Source: JACCXM01 sp046328335 (lineage in GTDB: Bacteria; Chloroflexota; Chloroflexia; Thermomicrobiales; UBA6265). From it: a stretch of DNA of 64,000 bases. Each line of letters starts with the position of its first letter. The stretch's first letter is position 1. The translations under genes and the position numbers were made by a program. Shown piece by piece: positions 49,864-58,898 of this stretch. The notes below the pieces were generated by a model that saw only the letters and a program-made list of their open reading frames with translations, was not told the origin of the DNA and did no database searches. The DNA lies in assembly GCA_046328335.1 (NCBI GenBank), contig JAXLWU010000025.1, positions 1 through 64,000 on the forward strand. Direction: 5' to 3'.

Positions 49864-51684
49864 ATGGGAGAGAGGATGACGCCAGAGCAGAGCGCCGGCC
49901 AACCGCGCGCGGACGCCTTCACGCGCGAAGTGATCCGCAACAAGTTGCTGGCGATCGCCGGCGAAATGGGGATCGTCCTCGCCCGCACCAGCATGAGCCC
50001 GATCGTCTACGAGGTGCTCGATTTCGCCTGCGGTCTCACCGATGTCGAGGCCCAGGTCATCGCCCAGGACAACGGACTCTGCCTCTTCACCGGCACCTTC
50101 AAACCGCAGGTGGAATCGGTCCTGGCCCGGCACCCCCTGGCCGCGATGCGCCCTGGCGATGTCTTCATGACCAACGGCCCCTACGGCGGCGGCACCCATA
50201 CCGCCGACGTGGCGCTAGTGATGCCGATCTTCGTGGATGGCCGGGTGATCGCCTTCGGCATCTCCGTGACCCACTGGACGGAGATCGGCGGCAAAGTCCT
50301 CGGCTCCCTCTCCCCCGACTCCACCGAGATCTTCCAGGAGGGGTTGCAGTTTCCCCAACTCCTCCTCTACCGCGCCGGAGAACTCAATACCGAACTGATC
50401 GAGGTCATCCGCGCCAATGTCCGCCTCCCCACCATGTCGCTCGGCGATCTCAGCGCCGGGGTGGCGGCGGTGCGCATCGCCGAATCCCGGCTCGCCGCGA
50501 TCGTCCAGCGCTACGGTCTGGACGCCACGCTGGAGACCTTCGCCGCCATTCTCGCCCACGGCGAAGGGATCGCCCGCGATGCCCTCCGCCGCATCCCGCC
50601 GGGGATTTACGAGGCGGAGGAGTGGATCGACGGCGATGGTCTCAGCGACGATCCCATCCCGGTGCGGGTGCGGGTGACTATTACCCCGGAGCAACTCATC
50701 GCCGATTTCACCGGGACCGCGCACCAGGCGAAGGGCCCGATCAACTGTGCCCGCGGCGCCCTGATGTCCGCCTGCAAGACCGTCTTCAAGGCGATTACCG
50801 CGCCCGCCGCTCCCTCCAACGAAGGACTCTTCCGGCCGCTTGAAGTGATCGCGCCGGAGGGGACGGTCTTTACCGCCGTCCACCCCGCGGCCACCGGCTG
50901 GTATTACGAATCGTCCGCCTTCGCCACCGAGTTGATCTGGAAAGCGCTGGCCCCGGTGCTGCCGGAGCATCTCTCTGCCGGGTCCTATGTCTCCCTCTGC
51001 GCCTACTACATCGGCGGCACGCGGCCAAACGGCGAGTACTGGGTGCAGGCGACACCGCAGGATGGCGGCTGGGGCGCGGGGATCGACATCGACGGCGAGA
51101 GCGGGCTGATCGCCACCACCGACGGCGATACCTACAACTATCCCGCCGAGGTGATCGAGCACGCCTTCCCCCTCGCCATGCAGCGCAACGCCCTCAACGT
51201 CGCGGCGGGGGGCGGCGCGGGAAAGCGGCGGGGCGGGTTCGGCACCATCCGCGAATATCGCGTGCTCAATCCCTCCGGCGGGTTCCTGCTCGCATCGATC
51301 GGCCGCTCCGTGCATCGGCCTTGGGGCGTGGCCGGCGGCGAGGAGGGCACGGTGAACGGCTTCGAAGTCATCCGCACTACCGGTGAGCGGATTACTGGCG
51401 GCCGGGTGACCAATCTCTCCCTGGCCGCGGGCGATGTGGTCCGCGTCTTGACCGGCAACGGTGGCGGCTGGGGCGATCCCCGCGACCGCGAACCGGACCT
51501 GATCCTCGCCGACCTCGCCGACGGCTACATCACCCTCGACACCGCCCACTCCACCTACGGCCTGCCAACGGATGCCCCTCGCCCATCGCAATGGGAGAGG
51601 GGTTGGGGTGAGGGCCTTTCGGATTGGGGTGAGGGTTCTCCGGGTTGGGGTGAGCGCTCCTCAAATGGGAGCCCAGCCCAATGA
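49864..51684 (+). CDS. hyuB: Hydantoinase B/oxoprolinase-family subunit
   Basis: 606 residues from ATG 49864 (49876 also possible). DAFTREVIRNKLLAIAGEMG is the conserved start of the family, followed by FMTNGPYGGGTHTADVALVM. RVLTGNGGGWGDPRDREPDL closes the core. With HyuA it opens hydantoin or 5-oxoproline-type cyclic amides using ATP. The last ~35 residues are repeat-derived (PSQWERGWGEGLSDW and two further GWGE units) because a family B element replaced the end. The stop overlaps hyuA by four bases (ATGA). Confidence 0.9.
   Translation: MGERMTPEQSAGQPRADAFTREVIRNKLLAIAGEMGIVLARTSMSPIVYEVLDFACGLTDVEAQVIAQDNGLCLFTGTFKPQVESVLARHPLAAMRPGDVFMTNGPYGGGTHTADVALVMPIFVDGRVIAFGISVTHWTEIGGKVLGSLSPDSTEIFQEGLQFPQLLLYRAGELNTELIEVIRANVRLPTMSLGDLSAGVAAVRIAESRLAAIVQRYGLDATLETFAAILAHGEGIARDALRRIPPGIYEAEEWIDGDGLSDDPIPVRVRVTITPEQLIADFTGTAHQAKGPINCARGALMSACKTVFKAITAPAAPSNEGLFRPLEVIAPEGTVFTAVHPAATGWYYESSAFATELIWKALAPVLPEHLSAGSYVSLCAYYIGGTRPNGEYWVQATPQDGGWGAGIDIDGESGLIATTDGDTYNYPAEVIEHAFPLAMQRNALNVAAGGGAGKRRGGFGTIREYRVLNPSGGFLLASIGRSVHRPWGVAGGEEGTVNGFEVIRTTGERITGGRVTNLSLAAGDVVRVLTGNGGGWGDPRDREPDLILADLADGYITLDTAHSTYGLPTDAPRPSQWERGWGEGLSDWGEGSPGWGERSSNGSPAQ
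51573..51656. repeat. Family B tandem copies inside the 3' end of hyuB
   Basis: GGGAGAGGGGTTGGGGTGAG is repeated as GATTGGGGTGAGGGTTCTCC and CGGGTTGGGGTGAGCGCTCC. The three copies encode the WGEG tail of HyuB. Confidence 0.6.
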
Positions 51685-53753
51685 CCCCTACCCTCCGCGT
51701 CGCCGTCGATATTGGCGGCACCTTCACCGACGTCGTCGCCTTCGATGCCGCGTCCCGCACGGTCTGGGCCGCGAAGGCATCCACTACCCCGGCCAACTTC
51801 GCCGATGGCGTCTTCGCCGCGATTGCGGCGGGCGCGATCAGGCCGGAGGATATCGCCGCCTTCATCCACGGCACCACCGTGGTCATCAACGCCATCACCC
51901 TGCGCCGTGGCGTGAAGACCGCCCTGATCACCACCGAGGGATTCCGCGATGTCCTCGAAATCGGCCGCGGCAACAGGCCGGACATGTACAATCTCAAATT
52001 CCACAAACCGCGCCCCTTCGTGCCGCGCCGCTTGCGTTTCGAGGTGCGGGAGCGAGTCGCCGCCGACGGCAGCGTCTGGACGTCTCTCGCGATGGACGAT
52101 CTGGAGCGGATCGCCGCCGCCTGCGAGGCGGAACAGGTCGCCGCGATCGCGATCTGCTTCCTGCACGCCTACGCCCACCCAGAGCACGAGCAAACCGCCG
52201 CCGCCTTCCTGCGCCAGCGATTGCCGGAGGTGACCGTCACTGCCTCGTCCGAGATCACCCGCGAGTGGCGCGAGTTCGAGCGGAGCAGCACCACCGTCCT
52301 CAACGCCTACGTCGCACCGATCCTCGATGCCTATCTCTCCGATCTGGAGCGCCGCCTGCGCCTGGATGGGGTCGCCGCGCCGCTCTTCGCCATGCTCTCC
52401 AATGGCGGCACGGCAACCTTTACCGCCGCGCGGCAGACGCCGATCGCGCTGGTCGAATCAGGGCCGGTGGCGGGGGTTACGGCCGCCGCTGAACTGGGCA
52501 AGGCGATCGGCGATCCCAACGTGATCGCGCTCGATATCGGGGGCACCACCGCCAAATGCTCCCTGATCGAAGGGGGCGAGGCGCGCATCACGACTGACTA
52601 CCGGCTGGAGGCCTCGCCGCGCTCCTCCGGCTACCCGATCAAGGCCCCGGTGGTCGATATCGTCGAAATCGGCTCCGGCGGCGGCAGCATCGCCTGGTTC
52701 GATCCCGGCGGCGCCTTGCGCGTGGGTCCGCTCTCCGCGGGGGCCGACCCCGGCCCCGCCTGCTACGGACGGGGCGGGACGGAGCCAACCGTCACCGACG
52801 CGCTGCTGATTACGGGTGTGCTCGACGCGGACTACTTCCTCGGAGGCCGCTTGCAGGTCGATCCCGCGCTGGCGCGGCGGGCCTACGAGCCGATCGCGGC
52901 GCGTCTCGGTGTCTCCGTCGACGAAGCGGCGGCGGGCGTCATTCGCGTCGCCAACGAGCAGACCATCGATGCCCTGAAGTTGATTTCCGTCCGGCGCGGC
53001 TACGACCCGCGCGATTTCACCCTCGTCGCCTTCGGCGGCGGCGGTCCGACGCACGCCGCCTCGTTCCTCGCCGATCTCGGCGTACGGCGGATCGTGATCC
53101 CCCCCTTCCCCGGCACCTTCAGCGCCTGGGGGATGCTCCTCACCTCGCCGCGGGTGGACCGGGTGCAGACGCGGGTGCTGCCACTGGCCACTACCGCAAT
53201 GGCGGAACTGGCGCGCCTCTTTGCCGCGGCCGAGACGGAGGCCATCGCGGCGCTGACCGCGCAGGGCTTCCCGCGGGAGGTGATCGCCGCCCCGCGGCGC
53301 AGTCTCGACATGCGCTATCACGGCCAGGAGCACACGGTCGATGTCCCGCTGGCGGGTCCGCACGCGCTGGCGGGCGATTCACTCGCCGCCGCGTTCCATG
53401 ACCGCCACCGGCGGCGGTACACCTTCGCCCTCGAAGAGACGGCGATCGAGATCGTCAATCTGCGCATCACGGCCACCGCCGAAATCGCCCGGCCCACCTT
53501 CGGCGCCGCCGCAGCCTCGCGCGGCGATGCCCGCAAGGGGACGCGGCGCGTCCACTTCAGCGATGGCCACGGCGCCGGAACGCCGCGCGTATCTACCCCC
53601 GTCTATGACCGCGATCGCCTCGCGCCAGGGTTTGCCGCCAGCGGTCCGCTGATCGTGGAGGAGCCGAGCACGACGACGCTGGTCCATCCCGGCCAGCGGC
53701 TTACCGTCGATGATCTGGGCAATCTTGTGATCACCGTTGCCGGTGCGCCCTGA
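51681..53753 (+). CDS. hyuA: Hydantoinase A/oxoprolinase-family subunit
   Basis: 690 residues. MTPTLRVAVDIGGTFTDVVA is the actin-like ATPase start (GGTFTD), and DPNVIALDIGGTTAKCSLIE the second phosphate-binding loop (GGTTAK). FVAFGGGGPTHAASFLADLG closes the ATPase domain. A C-terminal domain ends in STTTLVHPGQRLTVDDLGNL. ATP is used to open the ring, and the ATGA overlap fixes a heterodimer with hyuB. Specificity (hydantoin, 5-oxoproline or acetophenone) is not decided by the visible motifs. Confidence 0.92.
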   Translation: MTPTLRVAVDIGGTFTDVVAFDAASRTVWAAKASTTPANFADGVFAAIAAGAIRPEDIAAFIHGTTVVINAITLRRGVKTALITTEGFRDVLEIGRGNRPDMYNLKFHKPRPFVPRRLRFEVRERVAADGSVWTSLAMDDLERIAAACEAEQVAAIAICFLHAYAHPEHEQTAAAFLRQRLPEVTVTASSEITREWREFERSSTTVLNAYVAPILDAYLSDLERRLRLDGVAAPLFAMLSNGGTATFTAARQTPIALVESGPVAGVTAAAELGKAIGDPNVIALDIGGTTAKCSLIEGGEARITTDYRLEASPRSSGYPIKAPVVDIVEIGSGGGSIAWFDPGGALRVGPLSAGADPGPACYGRGGTEPTVTDALLITGVLDADYFLGGRLQVDPALARRAYEPIAARLGVSVDEAAAGVIRVANEQTIDALKLISVRRGYDPRDFTLVAFGGGGPTHAASFLADLGVRRIVIPPFPGTFSAWGMLLTSPRVDRVQTRVLPLATTAMAELARLFAAAETEAIAALTAQGFPREVIAAPRRSLDMRYHGQEHTVDVPLAGPHALAGDSLAAAFHDRHRRRYTFALEETAIEIVNLRITATAEIARPTFGAAAASRGDARKGTRRVHFSDGHGAGTPRVSTPVYDRDRLAPGFAASGPLIVEEPSTTTLVHPGQRLTVDDLGNLVITVAGAP

Positions 53754-53804
53754 GCCGCATCCCCCCGTCAGCACGGCATCAGGTTCCTTCGGCCACCGAC
53801 CTCT

Positions 53805-53948
53805 AGCGCTGTGCGGACGTTGTGTCTTCAGAACGGGGACAGATGGTGTCGTCCCGACGAAGGAGGGACTTGGCGATCGTGCCTGTGGAAGCACCCGCCG
53901 AGATTCCTCGCTGCGGCTCGGAAAGACACAGTTTTCGCACGATGCGCT
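53805..53948. repeat. Family A element, longest copy
   Basis: It runs from AGCGCTGTGCGGACGTTGTG to TTTTCGCACGATGCGCT. GGTGTCGTCCCGACGAAGG and CCGAGATTCCTCGCTGCGG lie inside. The right end overlaps the stop codon of the hydrolase gene (53947). Confidence 0.6.
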
Positions 53949-54933
53949 AATTCAACCCAGCCAGAAACTCAAGCAGCGTGGCGTTGACCTCGCCGGGGCG
54001 CTCCTGCTGGGTCCAGTGTCCGCAGCCGGGAAGCATGATCGTGCGCGTGAGATGCGGAGCGAACATCGTGAGCGCGGGCAACAGTTGCGCCATCCCCGGG
54101 AAATTGACCACCAAATCACGATCACCCGCGATGTAGAGGGCGGGTGGCGTTACCACGGCGCCCTGCCAGGGCGCCATCAGTTCCCAACTCAGATCGATGG
54201 CCCGATACCAGTTCAATCCGCCGGCAAAGCCGGTGCGGGCGAACTCCGTCGCGAAGACATCGAGGTCGCGTTCGGTCAGCCAGTCCGGGAGTCGCTCCGG
54301 CTCGCGCATCGCGGAGAGAAAACCGTCGCCAGCAATTGCGACCGGGGGCGCTTCCTCGCTCGCGTCGCCCGATGCGTTGTAGAGAATCAGGCGCATCGTC
54401 CGCCGCGGATCTTCCTCCAGTTCGGCCTCGGCGACGCCCGGCTCCTGGAAATAGACCATGTAGAAACGGTCGCCGATGGCGGCACGGACGGCGCTCAGCA
54501 TGCTGACGGGACCGCGCGGGGCATAGGGCACGCTCAGACCGGCAACACCCCGCACCCGGTCGGGGCGAAAGAGCGCCGTGTTCCACGCAACCGGCGCTCC
54601 CCAATCGTGGCCGACGATGACCGCCTGTTGTTCACCGAGCGCGTCCATCAGCCCGATCACGTCCCCGACGAGGTGGAGTTGGGTGTAGTGGCGAGGATCA
54701 GCGGGCCGGTCAGTGCCGCCGTAGCCGCGTTGATCCGGCGCGACCACGTGATAGCCGGCCGCGGCCAGGGCCGGGAGTTGATGTCGCCAGGAGTACCAGG
54801 ACTCCGGGAAGCCATGCAGCAAGATGACCAGCGGTCCGGTTCCTTGTTCCGCGATGTGCATGCGGATGCCGTTTGCTTCCACAAAGCGGTGAGTGACGCC
54901 GGGAAGTGCCGCTGCGATCTCGGACTCAACCAT
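53947..54933 (-). CDS. Alpha/beta hydrolase, epoxide-hydrolase-like
   Basis: 328 residues. HGFPESWYSWRHQLPALAAA has the HGxP oxyanion motif, and IVGHDWGAPVAWN carries the nucleophile Asp (DWG) with the FRPDRVRGVAGLSVP cap start. The C-terminal GCGHWTQQERPGEVN supplies the His. The Asp nucleophile fits an epoxide hydrolase or fluoroacetate-dehalogenase-like reaction, not an ordinary lipase. Cytoplasmic. Its stop lies at the boundary of a family A repeat. Confidence 0.85.
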   Translation of the reverse strand: MVESEIAAALPGVTHRFVEANGIRMHIAEQGTGPLVILLHGFPESWYSWRHQLPALAAAGYHVVAPDQRGYGGTDRPADPRHYTQLHLVGDVIGLMDALGEQQAVIVGHDWGAPVAWNTALFRPDRVRGVAGLSVPYAPRGPVSMLSAVRAAIGDRFYMVYFQEPGVAEAELEEDPRRTMRLILYNASGDASEEAPPVAIAGDGFLSAMREPERLPDWLTERDLDVFATEFARTGFAGGLNWYRAIDLSWELMAPWQGAVVTPPALYIAGDRDLVVNFPGMAQLLPALTMFAPHLTRTIMLPGCGHWTQQERPGEVNATLLEFLAGLN

Positions 54934-55034
54934 CTGTCATGCCTCCTCGTTGACCAGTCTGGTGCATCTGCCTCGCCGTGAGTATGCGGCCTTGGCCGAG
55001 GCGCCGCGAACTGCTTCGCGTCGTCATTGCCCGG

Positions 55035-55065
55035 TTGACACCATCTACTGAACTCCGTACAGTAG
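55035..55065 (+). promoter_or_regulatory. Sigma-70 promoter with overlapping operator
   Basis: TTGACA (55035-55040), a 17-nt spacer and TACAGT (55058-55063). The inverted repeat CTACTG (55045) / CAGTAG (55060) overlaps the spacer and -10 box, a good operator for autoregulation of the regulator downstream. Confidence 0.7.
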
Positions 55066-55105
55066 GGCTACCACAAGAACTCAGGCGCAGGGAGGGTCAG
55101 CGTTC

Positions 55106-55162
55106 GTGCGTACCCCTGTCGTTCGTCGCGATGCCGCGCAAGCGGACATCGTTTGTCGATGA
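55106..55162 (+). CDS. 18-residue leader peptide overlapping the regulator start
   Basis: GGGAGGG (55090) is spaced well from GTG 55106. The frame reads VRTPVVRRDAAQADIVCR and its stop TGA (55160-55162) overlaps the regulator ATG 55159 (ATGA). The regulator itself lacks a good RBS of its own, so its translation probably depends on the leader. Confidence 0.55.
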   Translation: MRTPVVRRDAAQADIVCR

Positions 55163-55992
55163 CGCAGCGCAACGTGCCACGGCTGGAAGCGGATTCCGGA
55201 AGCCGTGGCATTGGCGCGGCGGCGCGGGAGGTCGGGCTCAGCCCGTCCACTCTGCGTGCCTGGGAAGCAGCTGGCCTGTTCACGCCGCAACGGGATGCCT
55301 GGGGCCGTCGCTGGTATCCGGAGGAAACGACGGAGCGGCTGCGGGAAATCCGCCGCCTGCGTGACGAAGATGGACTCTCCCTGCGGGAAATCCACCACCG
55401 TCTCCAGGAGCAGAACGGCGCCCTGGGCGAGATTCTGCCCCCGCATCACACCGAGCAACGAATCGCGCAGCGGCTCAAAGCGATGCGCAGCCAACTCGGG
55501 CTGACCGTGCGCCAGGTCGCGGAACGGACCGGACTTTCCGCCTCCTACGTCAGTTCGGTCGAGAACGGCTATACCCGCCCCTCGGTCGCCGGGTTGCTGA
55601 AACTCTCCCAGGCCTATGGCGCCAACATCCTCTCCTTCTATGGACCATCACCGCAACCGCGCCGCCGCCTCGTTCGGGCTGGCGCCGCCGAGGTGATCGC
55701 CATGGGTGATCCGGGGGTTGGCGTCGCGCTGCTCACGCCGCACGACAGCGCGGTCGAGGTGCATCTCTTTGCATTGGCGCCCGGGGCGAGCAGCGGCGGT
55801 TCGTACCGGCACGAAGGGGACGAATTCTGGTACGTCCTGGCGGGAACGCTCGGCGTCTGGCTGAACGAGCAGTTCTTCCGCTTGGAAGCGGGAGACTGCC
55901 TCGCCTTCGCCAGCACCGATCACCACCGGTTCGCCAATCTCGCGAACGGAGTTACGACGTTTATCGGCGGCAACACGCCGTCGACGTTCTAG
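55159..55992 (+). CDS. MerR-type / XRE / cupin fusion regulator
   Basis: 277 residues. An N-terminal MerR-like helix-turn-helix (~12-80: AAREVGLSPSTLRAWEAAGL, then RLREIRRLRDEDGLSLREIH) is followed by an XRE helix-turn-helix (~97-155: LGLTVRQVAERTGLSASYVS, then ENGYTRPSVAGLLKL). The C-terminus is a cupin (~190-270: SSGGSYRHEGDEFWYVLAGT, then DHHRFAN). Two DNA-binding domains plus a small-molecule cupin is an uncommon combination. It likely regulates the polyamine-type importer and pxp genes downstream, and probably itself. Confidence 0.8.
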   Translation: MTQRNVPRLEADSGSRGIGAAAREVGLSPSTLRAWEAAGLFTPQRDAWGRRWYPEETTERLREIRRLRDEDGLSLREIHHRLQEQNGALGEILPPHHTEQRIAQRLKAMRSQLGLTVRQVAERTGLSASYVSSVENGYTRPSVAGLLKLSQAYGANILSFYGPSPQPRRRLVRAGAAEVIAMGDPGVGVALLTPHDSAVEVHLFALAPGASSGGSYRHEGDEFWYVLAGTLGVWLNEQFFRLEAGDCLAFASTDHHRFANLANGVTTFIGGNTPSTF

Positions 55993-56035
55993 GGTAGTGG
56001 GCATGGGAGCGCGGAATCGGCACGCGGTGATTGGG

Positions 56036-56063
56036 GGACGCGGGCGATACAGGCATCGCCCGT
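56036..56063. repeat. Family D element, divergent copy
   Basis: GGGGACGCGGGCGATACAGG then CATCGCCCGTTACC, between the regulator and the ABC ATPase gene. Confidence 0.45.
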
Positions 56064-56114
56064 TACCCGAAAACGGTCGATCACATCGGATGAGATTGCG
56101 GCGGGGATCGAGGC

Positions 56115-57200
56115 ATGACTGAGAGTTACGACGTCGAATTGCGGAACGCGACCAAGCGGTTCGGAGACGTGGTCGCCGTTGACGACGTCAATCTGGCGGT
56201 AAAGACCGGCGAGTTCGTCTCGGTCATCGGCCCCAGCGGCTGCGGCAAGACGACCACCATGCGAATGATCGCCGGGCTCGATCAGCCCGACAGCGGCGAA
56301 GTGATCATTCGCGGCAAGGCAATGCAGGGCGTTCCGCCGTACGAGCGGAATGTGGCGCTCGTGTTCCAGAGTTTCGCCCTCTTTCCGCATCTCGATGTGC
56401 TCGGCAATGTCGAATTCGGCCTGCGCATGCGCGGCGTCGAGAAGAACGAGCGGCGGGAGCGGGCGATGCGCGCCTTGCGCACGGTCGGGCTTGCCGATTT
56501 CGCCCGTCGCCGCATCAGCCAACTCTCCGGCGGGCAGCGGCAGCGGGTGGCGCTGGCGCGGGCACTGGTGGTGGAACCGGCGTTGATTCTGCTCGACGAG
56601 CCGCTCGGTTCGCTCGATGCCCGGCTGCGCATCGAGATGCAGAGCGAACTGAAATCGCTTCAGCAGCAACTCGGGATCACCTTCATCCACGTCTCGCACA
56701 ACCAGGGCGAGGCCTTGGCCATGGCCGACCGCATCGTGGTGATGAATGCCGGCCGCTTCGAGCAGGTGGATCCTCCCGCGGCAATCTACGGCTCTCCCCG
56801 CACCCGCTTCGTCGCCCAGTTCGTCGGCACGAACAACATCTTCGACGGCCCGGTCATCGCCAGGACGGACAACCGCGCCACGGTCCAGACCAATGCCGGC
56901 GACCTCGTGGTCGCCACCAAAGGCGAAGACCGCCGCCGCGAGCGGATCAGTTTCGTGGTCCGCGCCGACCGCCTGCGTTGGCTGGAGGACGACCGCGGCG
57001 CGGACAACGTGCTGGAGGCGGTCGTGCGCGCCATTGAATACACCGGTAGCCTGAGCACCGTCTCGCTCTCGCTGCCCTCGGGGACGCTGGTGAAGATGGA
57101 GCAGCACGAAAGCCTGCTTCGCCACCGTGCCCCCCGCCATGGAGCGACGCTGCGCATCGGCTGGGACGCCGATGACGGCTTCGTCCTCCCGGAGAGTTAG
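56115..57200 (+). CDS. potA: Polyamine-type ABC transporter ATP-binding protein
   Basis: 361 residues from ATG 56115. Walker A GPSGCGKTT (39-47), the QSFALFPHLDVLGN Q-loop region, signature LSGGQRQRVALARAL and Walker B LILLDEPLGSLDARL. FVGTNNIFDGPVIARTDNRA starts the TOBE regulatory tail. It energises import by the PotB/PotC permeases downstream. Located 122 bp after the regulator and 86 bp before the binder. Confidence 0.95.
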   Translation: MTESYDVELRNATKRFGDVVAVDDVNLAVKTGEFVSVIGPSGCGKTTTMRMIAGLDQPDSGEVIIRGKAMQGVPPYERNVALVFQSFALFPHLDVLGNVEFGLRMRGVEKNERRERAMRALRTVGLADFARRRISQLSGGQRQRVALARALVVEPALILLDEPLGSLDARLRIEMQSELKSLQQQLGITFIHVSHNQGEALAMADRIVVMNAGRFEQVDPPAAIYGSPRTRFVAQFVGTNNIFDGPVIARTDNRATVQTNAGDLVVATKGEDRRRERISFVVRADRLRWLEDDRGADNVLEAVVRAIEYTGSLSTVSLSLPSGTLVKMEQHESLLRHRAPRHGATLRIGWDADDGFVLPES

Positions 57201-57211
57201 GCCGCGTTCGT

Positions 57212-57230
57212 GGCCGGAACGGTTCCGGCC
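57212..57230 (+). terminator. Short perfect palindrome between potA and potD
   Basis: GGCCGGAAC G GTTCCGGCC, a 9-bp stem with a one-base centre (8-bp usable). Weak terminator or attenuator between ATPase and binder; no T-run. Confidence 0.4.
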
Positions 57231-57286
57231 GCGCAACTGTGCACGGATCAGGGTTCATGGATCCGGTAGGAACGAGGAGGTCCAGC

Positions 57287-58696
57287 ATGTCGGACGAGGT
57301 TCGGAGCGGGCAGCAGATCCTCAACACGGTCGCCAAACATCCGCTCGATCGGCGACAGTTGTTCCGCCAGGGGTTGCAGGTCGGTGCGGCGCTCGGCATT
57401 CCAGGGCTCGCCGGGCTGACGATCATCGGCGGCCCGGAAACCGCGTTGGCCCAGGAAGATCCGACGATCGATCCCAACGCGCCGGAGTGGGAGCCGTCGT
57501 TCGAGCCCCGCTCGCCGCGCAAGTACCGCTGGGAACCGCTGGAAGAAGGCCAGACCGCCAATCCGACTGGACTCCAGGTCCGCACCATCGGTCTTGGCGT
57601 TTCCGTTCAGGATCGCTTCCTCAACGAGTTCGAGCGCCGCACCGGGCACTCCACCTCGGGCAAGGTGACCACCCTCACCGCGATGATCACCGAGTGGCTC
57701 GCTGGCGGCGCCACGAATTACGACACCAACGAGACCAACGCCAACCGTAACGCCGCGCTCTGGGATACCGGGCTGCTGCAGCCGGTGCCGGTGGAGAAGG
57801 TCATCCCCTGGAAGTACGCGCGCGATACCTACACCAGCAAGGAAGCGCTCGGTTACGACCCGGTCAGCGGCTACCCGCTCGTCGAGGTCTGGGTCGATCC
57901 CGAAACGCAGACCGAGTTCAAACTGGTGCCGCAGTTCTACAACTGCGACTCGATCGGGTATCGCTACGATCTCATCGGCGAGGACATCACCAGTTGGGGC
58001 GCGCTGCTCGACGAGAAGTACAAGGGCAAGGTCGCCATTCTCAATGACAGCCTGCTCACTCCTGGCTGGGCCGCCGGGTATCTGAAGGCTTCCGGTCAGG
58101 TCGAGATCGCCCGCACCGACAACATGACCCACGAGGAACTCGATCAGGTCATCAACTTCATGATCGAGCGCAAGAAGGCCGGCCAGTTCCGCGCCATCTG
58201 GGAAGACTACGGCCAGTGCGTGAACCTCCTCGCCTCCGGCGAAATCTGGATGGCGGACGCCTGGAACCCGGTGGTCGAGGACGTCAAGAAGCAGGACGTG
58301 ATCTGCAAGTACGCCTTCCCGAAGGAAGGGTTCACCGCCTGGTATCACGGCATCGCGGTCCAGAAGGACACCCCGAATCTGGAAGCGGCGCTCGATTACA
58401 TCAACTTCTGCCTCGAAGGGTGGTGGGGTTCCCAGGTCGCGGCGCAGGGGTACTACTCCCCGACCACGACCTGCGACGTCTACCTGCAGAGCACCCGCAA
58501 CACCAGCCCGGACTTCACCGACTACGAGTGGTGGTACAAGGGTGGTTCCAGCCCGGAGCCGAAGGAAGGGTGGCCGATCACCGGCCGCGATACCGGCGCC
58601 TACGACACCCGCTGGGGCAACCTGATGCACTGGATGACGTGGCCGGACGATCCGGACTACTACGCGACGCGCTGGAACGATTTCCTGTCGGCGTAG
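57287..58696 (+). CDS. potD: Spermidine/putrescine-type substrate-binding protein
   Basis: 469 residues from ATG 57287, after GAGGAGGTCC. A Tat signal (DRRQLFRQGLQVGAALGIP) ends at ALAQ. The mature fold shows VTTLTAMITEWLAGGATNYD, KYKGKVAILNDSLLTPGWAA and WHEDGKQ-like EIWMADAWNPVVEDVKKQ typical of PotD/PotF. Ligand pocket residues are not decisive between polyamine and other solutes. It is the periplasmic binder of the pot-type importer. Confidence 0.88.
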   Translation: MSDEVRSGQQILNTVAKHPLDRRQLFRQGLQVGAALGIPGLAGLTIIGGPETALAQEDPTIDPNAPEWEPSFEPRSPRKYRWEPLEEGQTANPTGLQVRTIGLGVSVQDRFLNEFERRTGHSTSGKVTTLTAMITEWLAGGATNYDTNETNANRNAALWDTGLLQPVPVEKVIPWKYARDTYTSKEALGYDPVSGYPLVEVWVDPETQTEFKLVPQFYNCDSIGYRYDLIGEDITSWGALLDEKYKGKVAILNDSLLTPGWAAGYLKASGQVEIARTDNMTHEELDQVINFMIERKKAGQFRAIWEDYGQCVNLLASGEIWMADAWNPVVEDVKKQDVICKYAFPKEGFTAWYHGIAVQKDTPNLEAALDYINFCLEGWWGSQVAAQGYYSPTTTCDVYLQSTRNTSPDFTDYEWWYKGGSSPEPKEGWPITGRDTGAYDTRWGNLMHWMTWPDDPDYYATRWNDFLSA

Positions 58697-58698
58697 CG

Positions 58699-58884
<186 letters not shown>

Positions 58885-58898
58885 CCCGAGGACACGCG

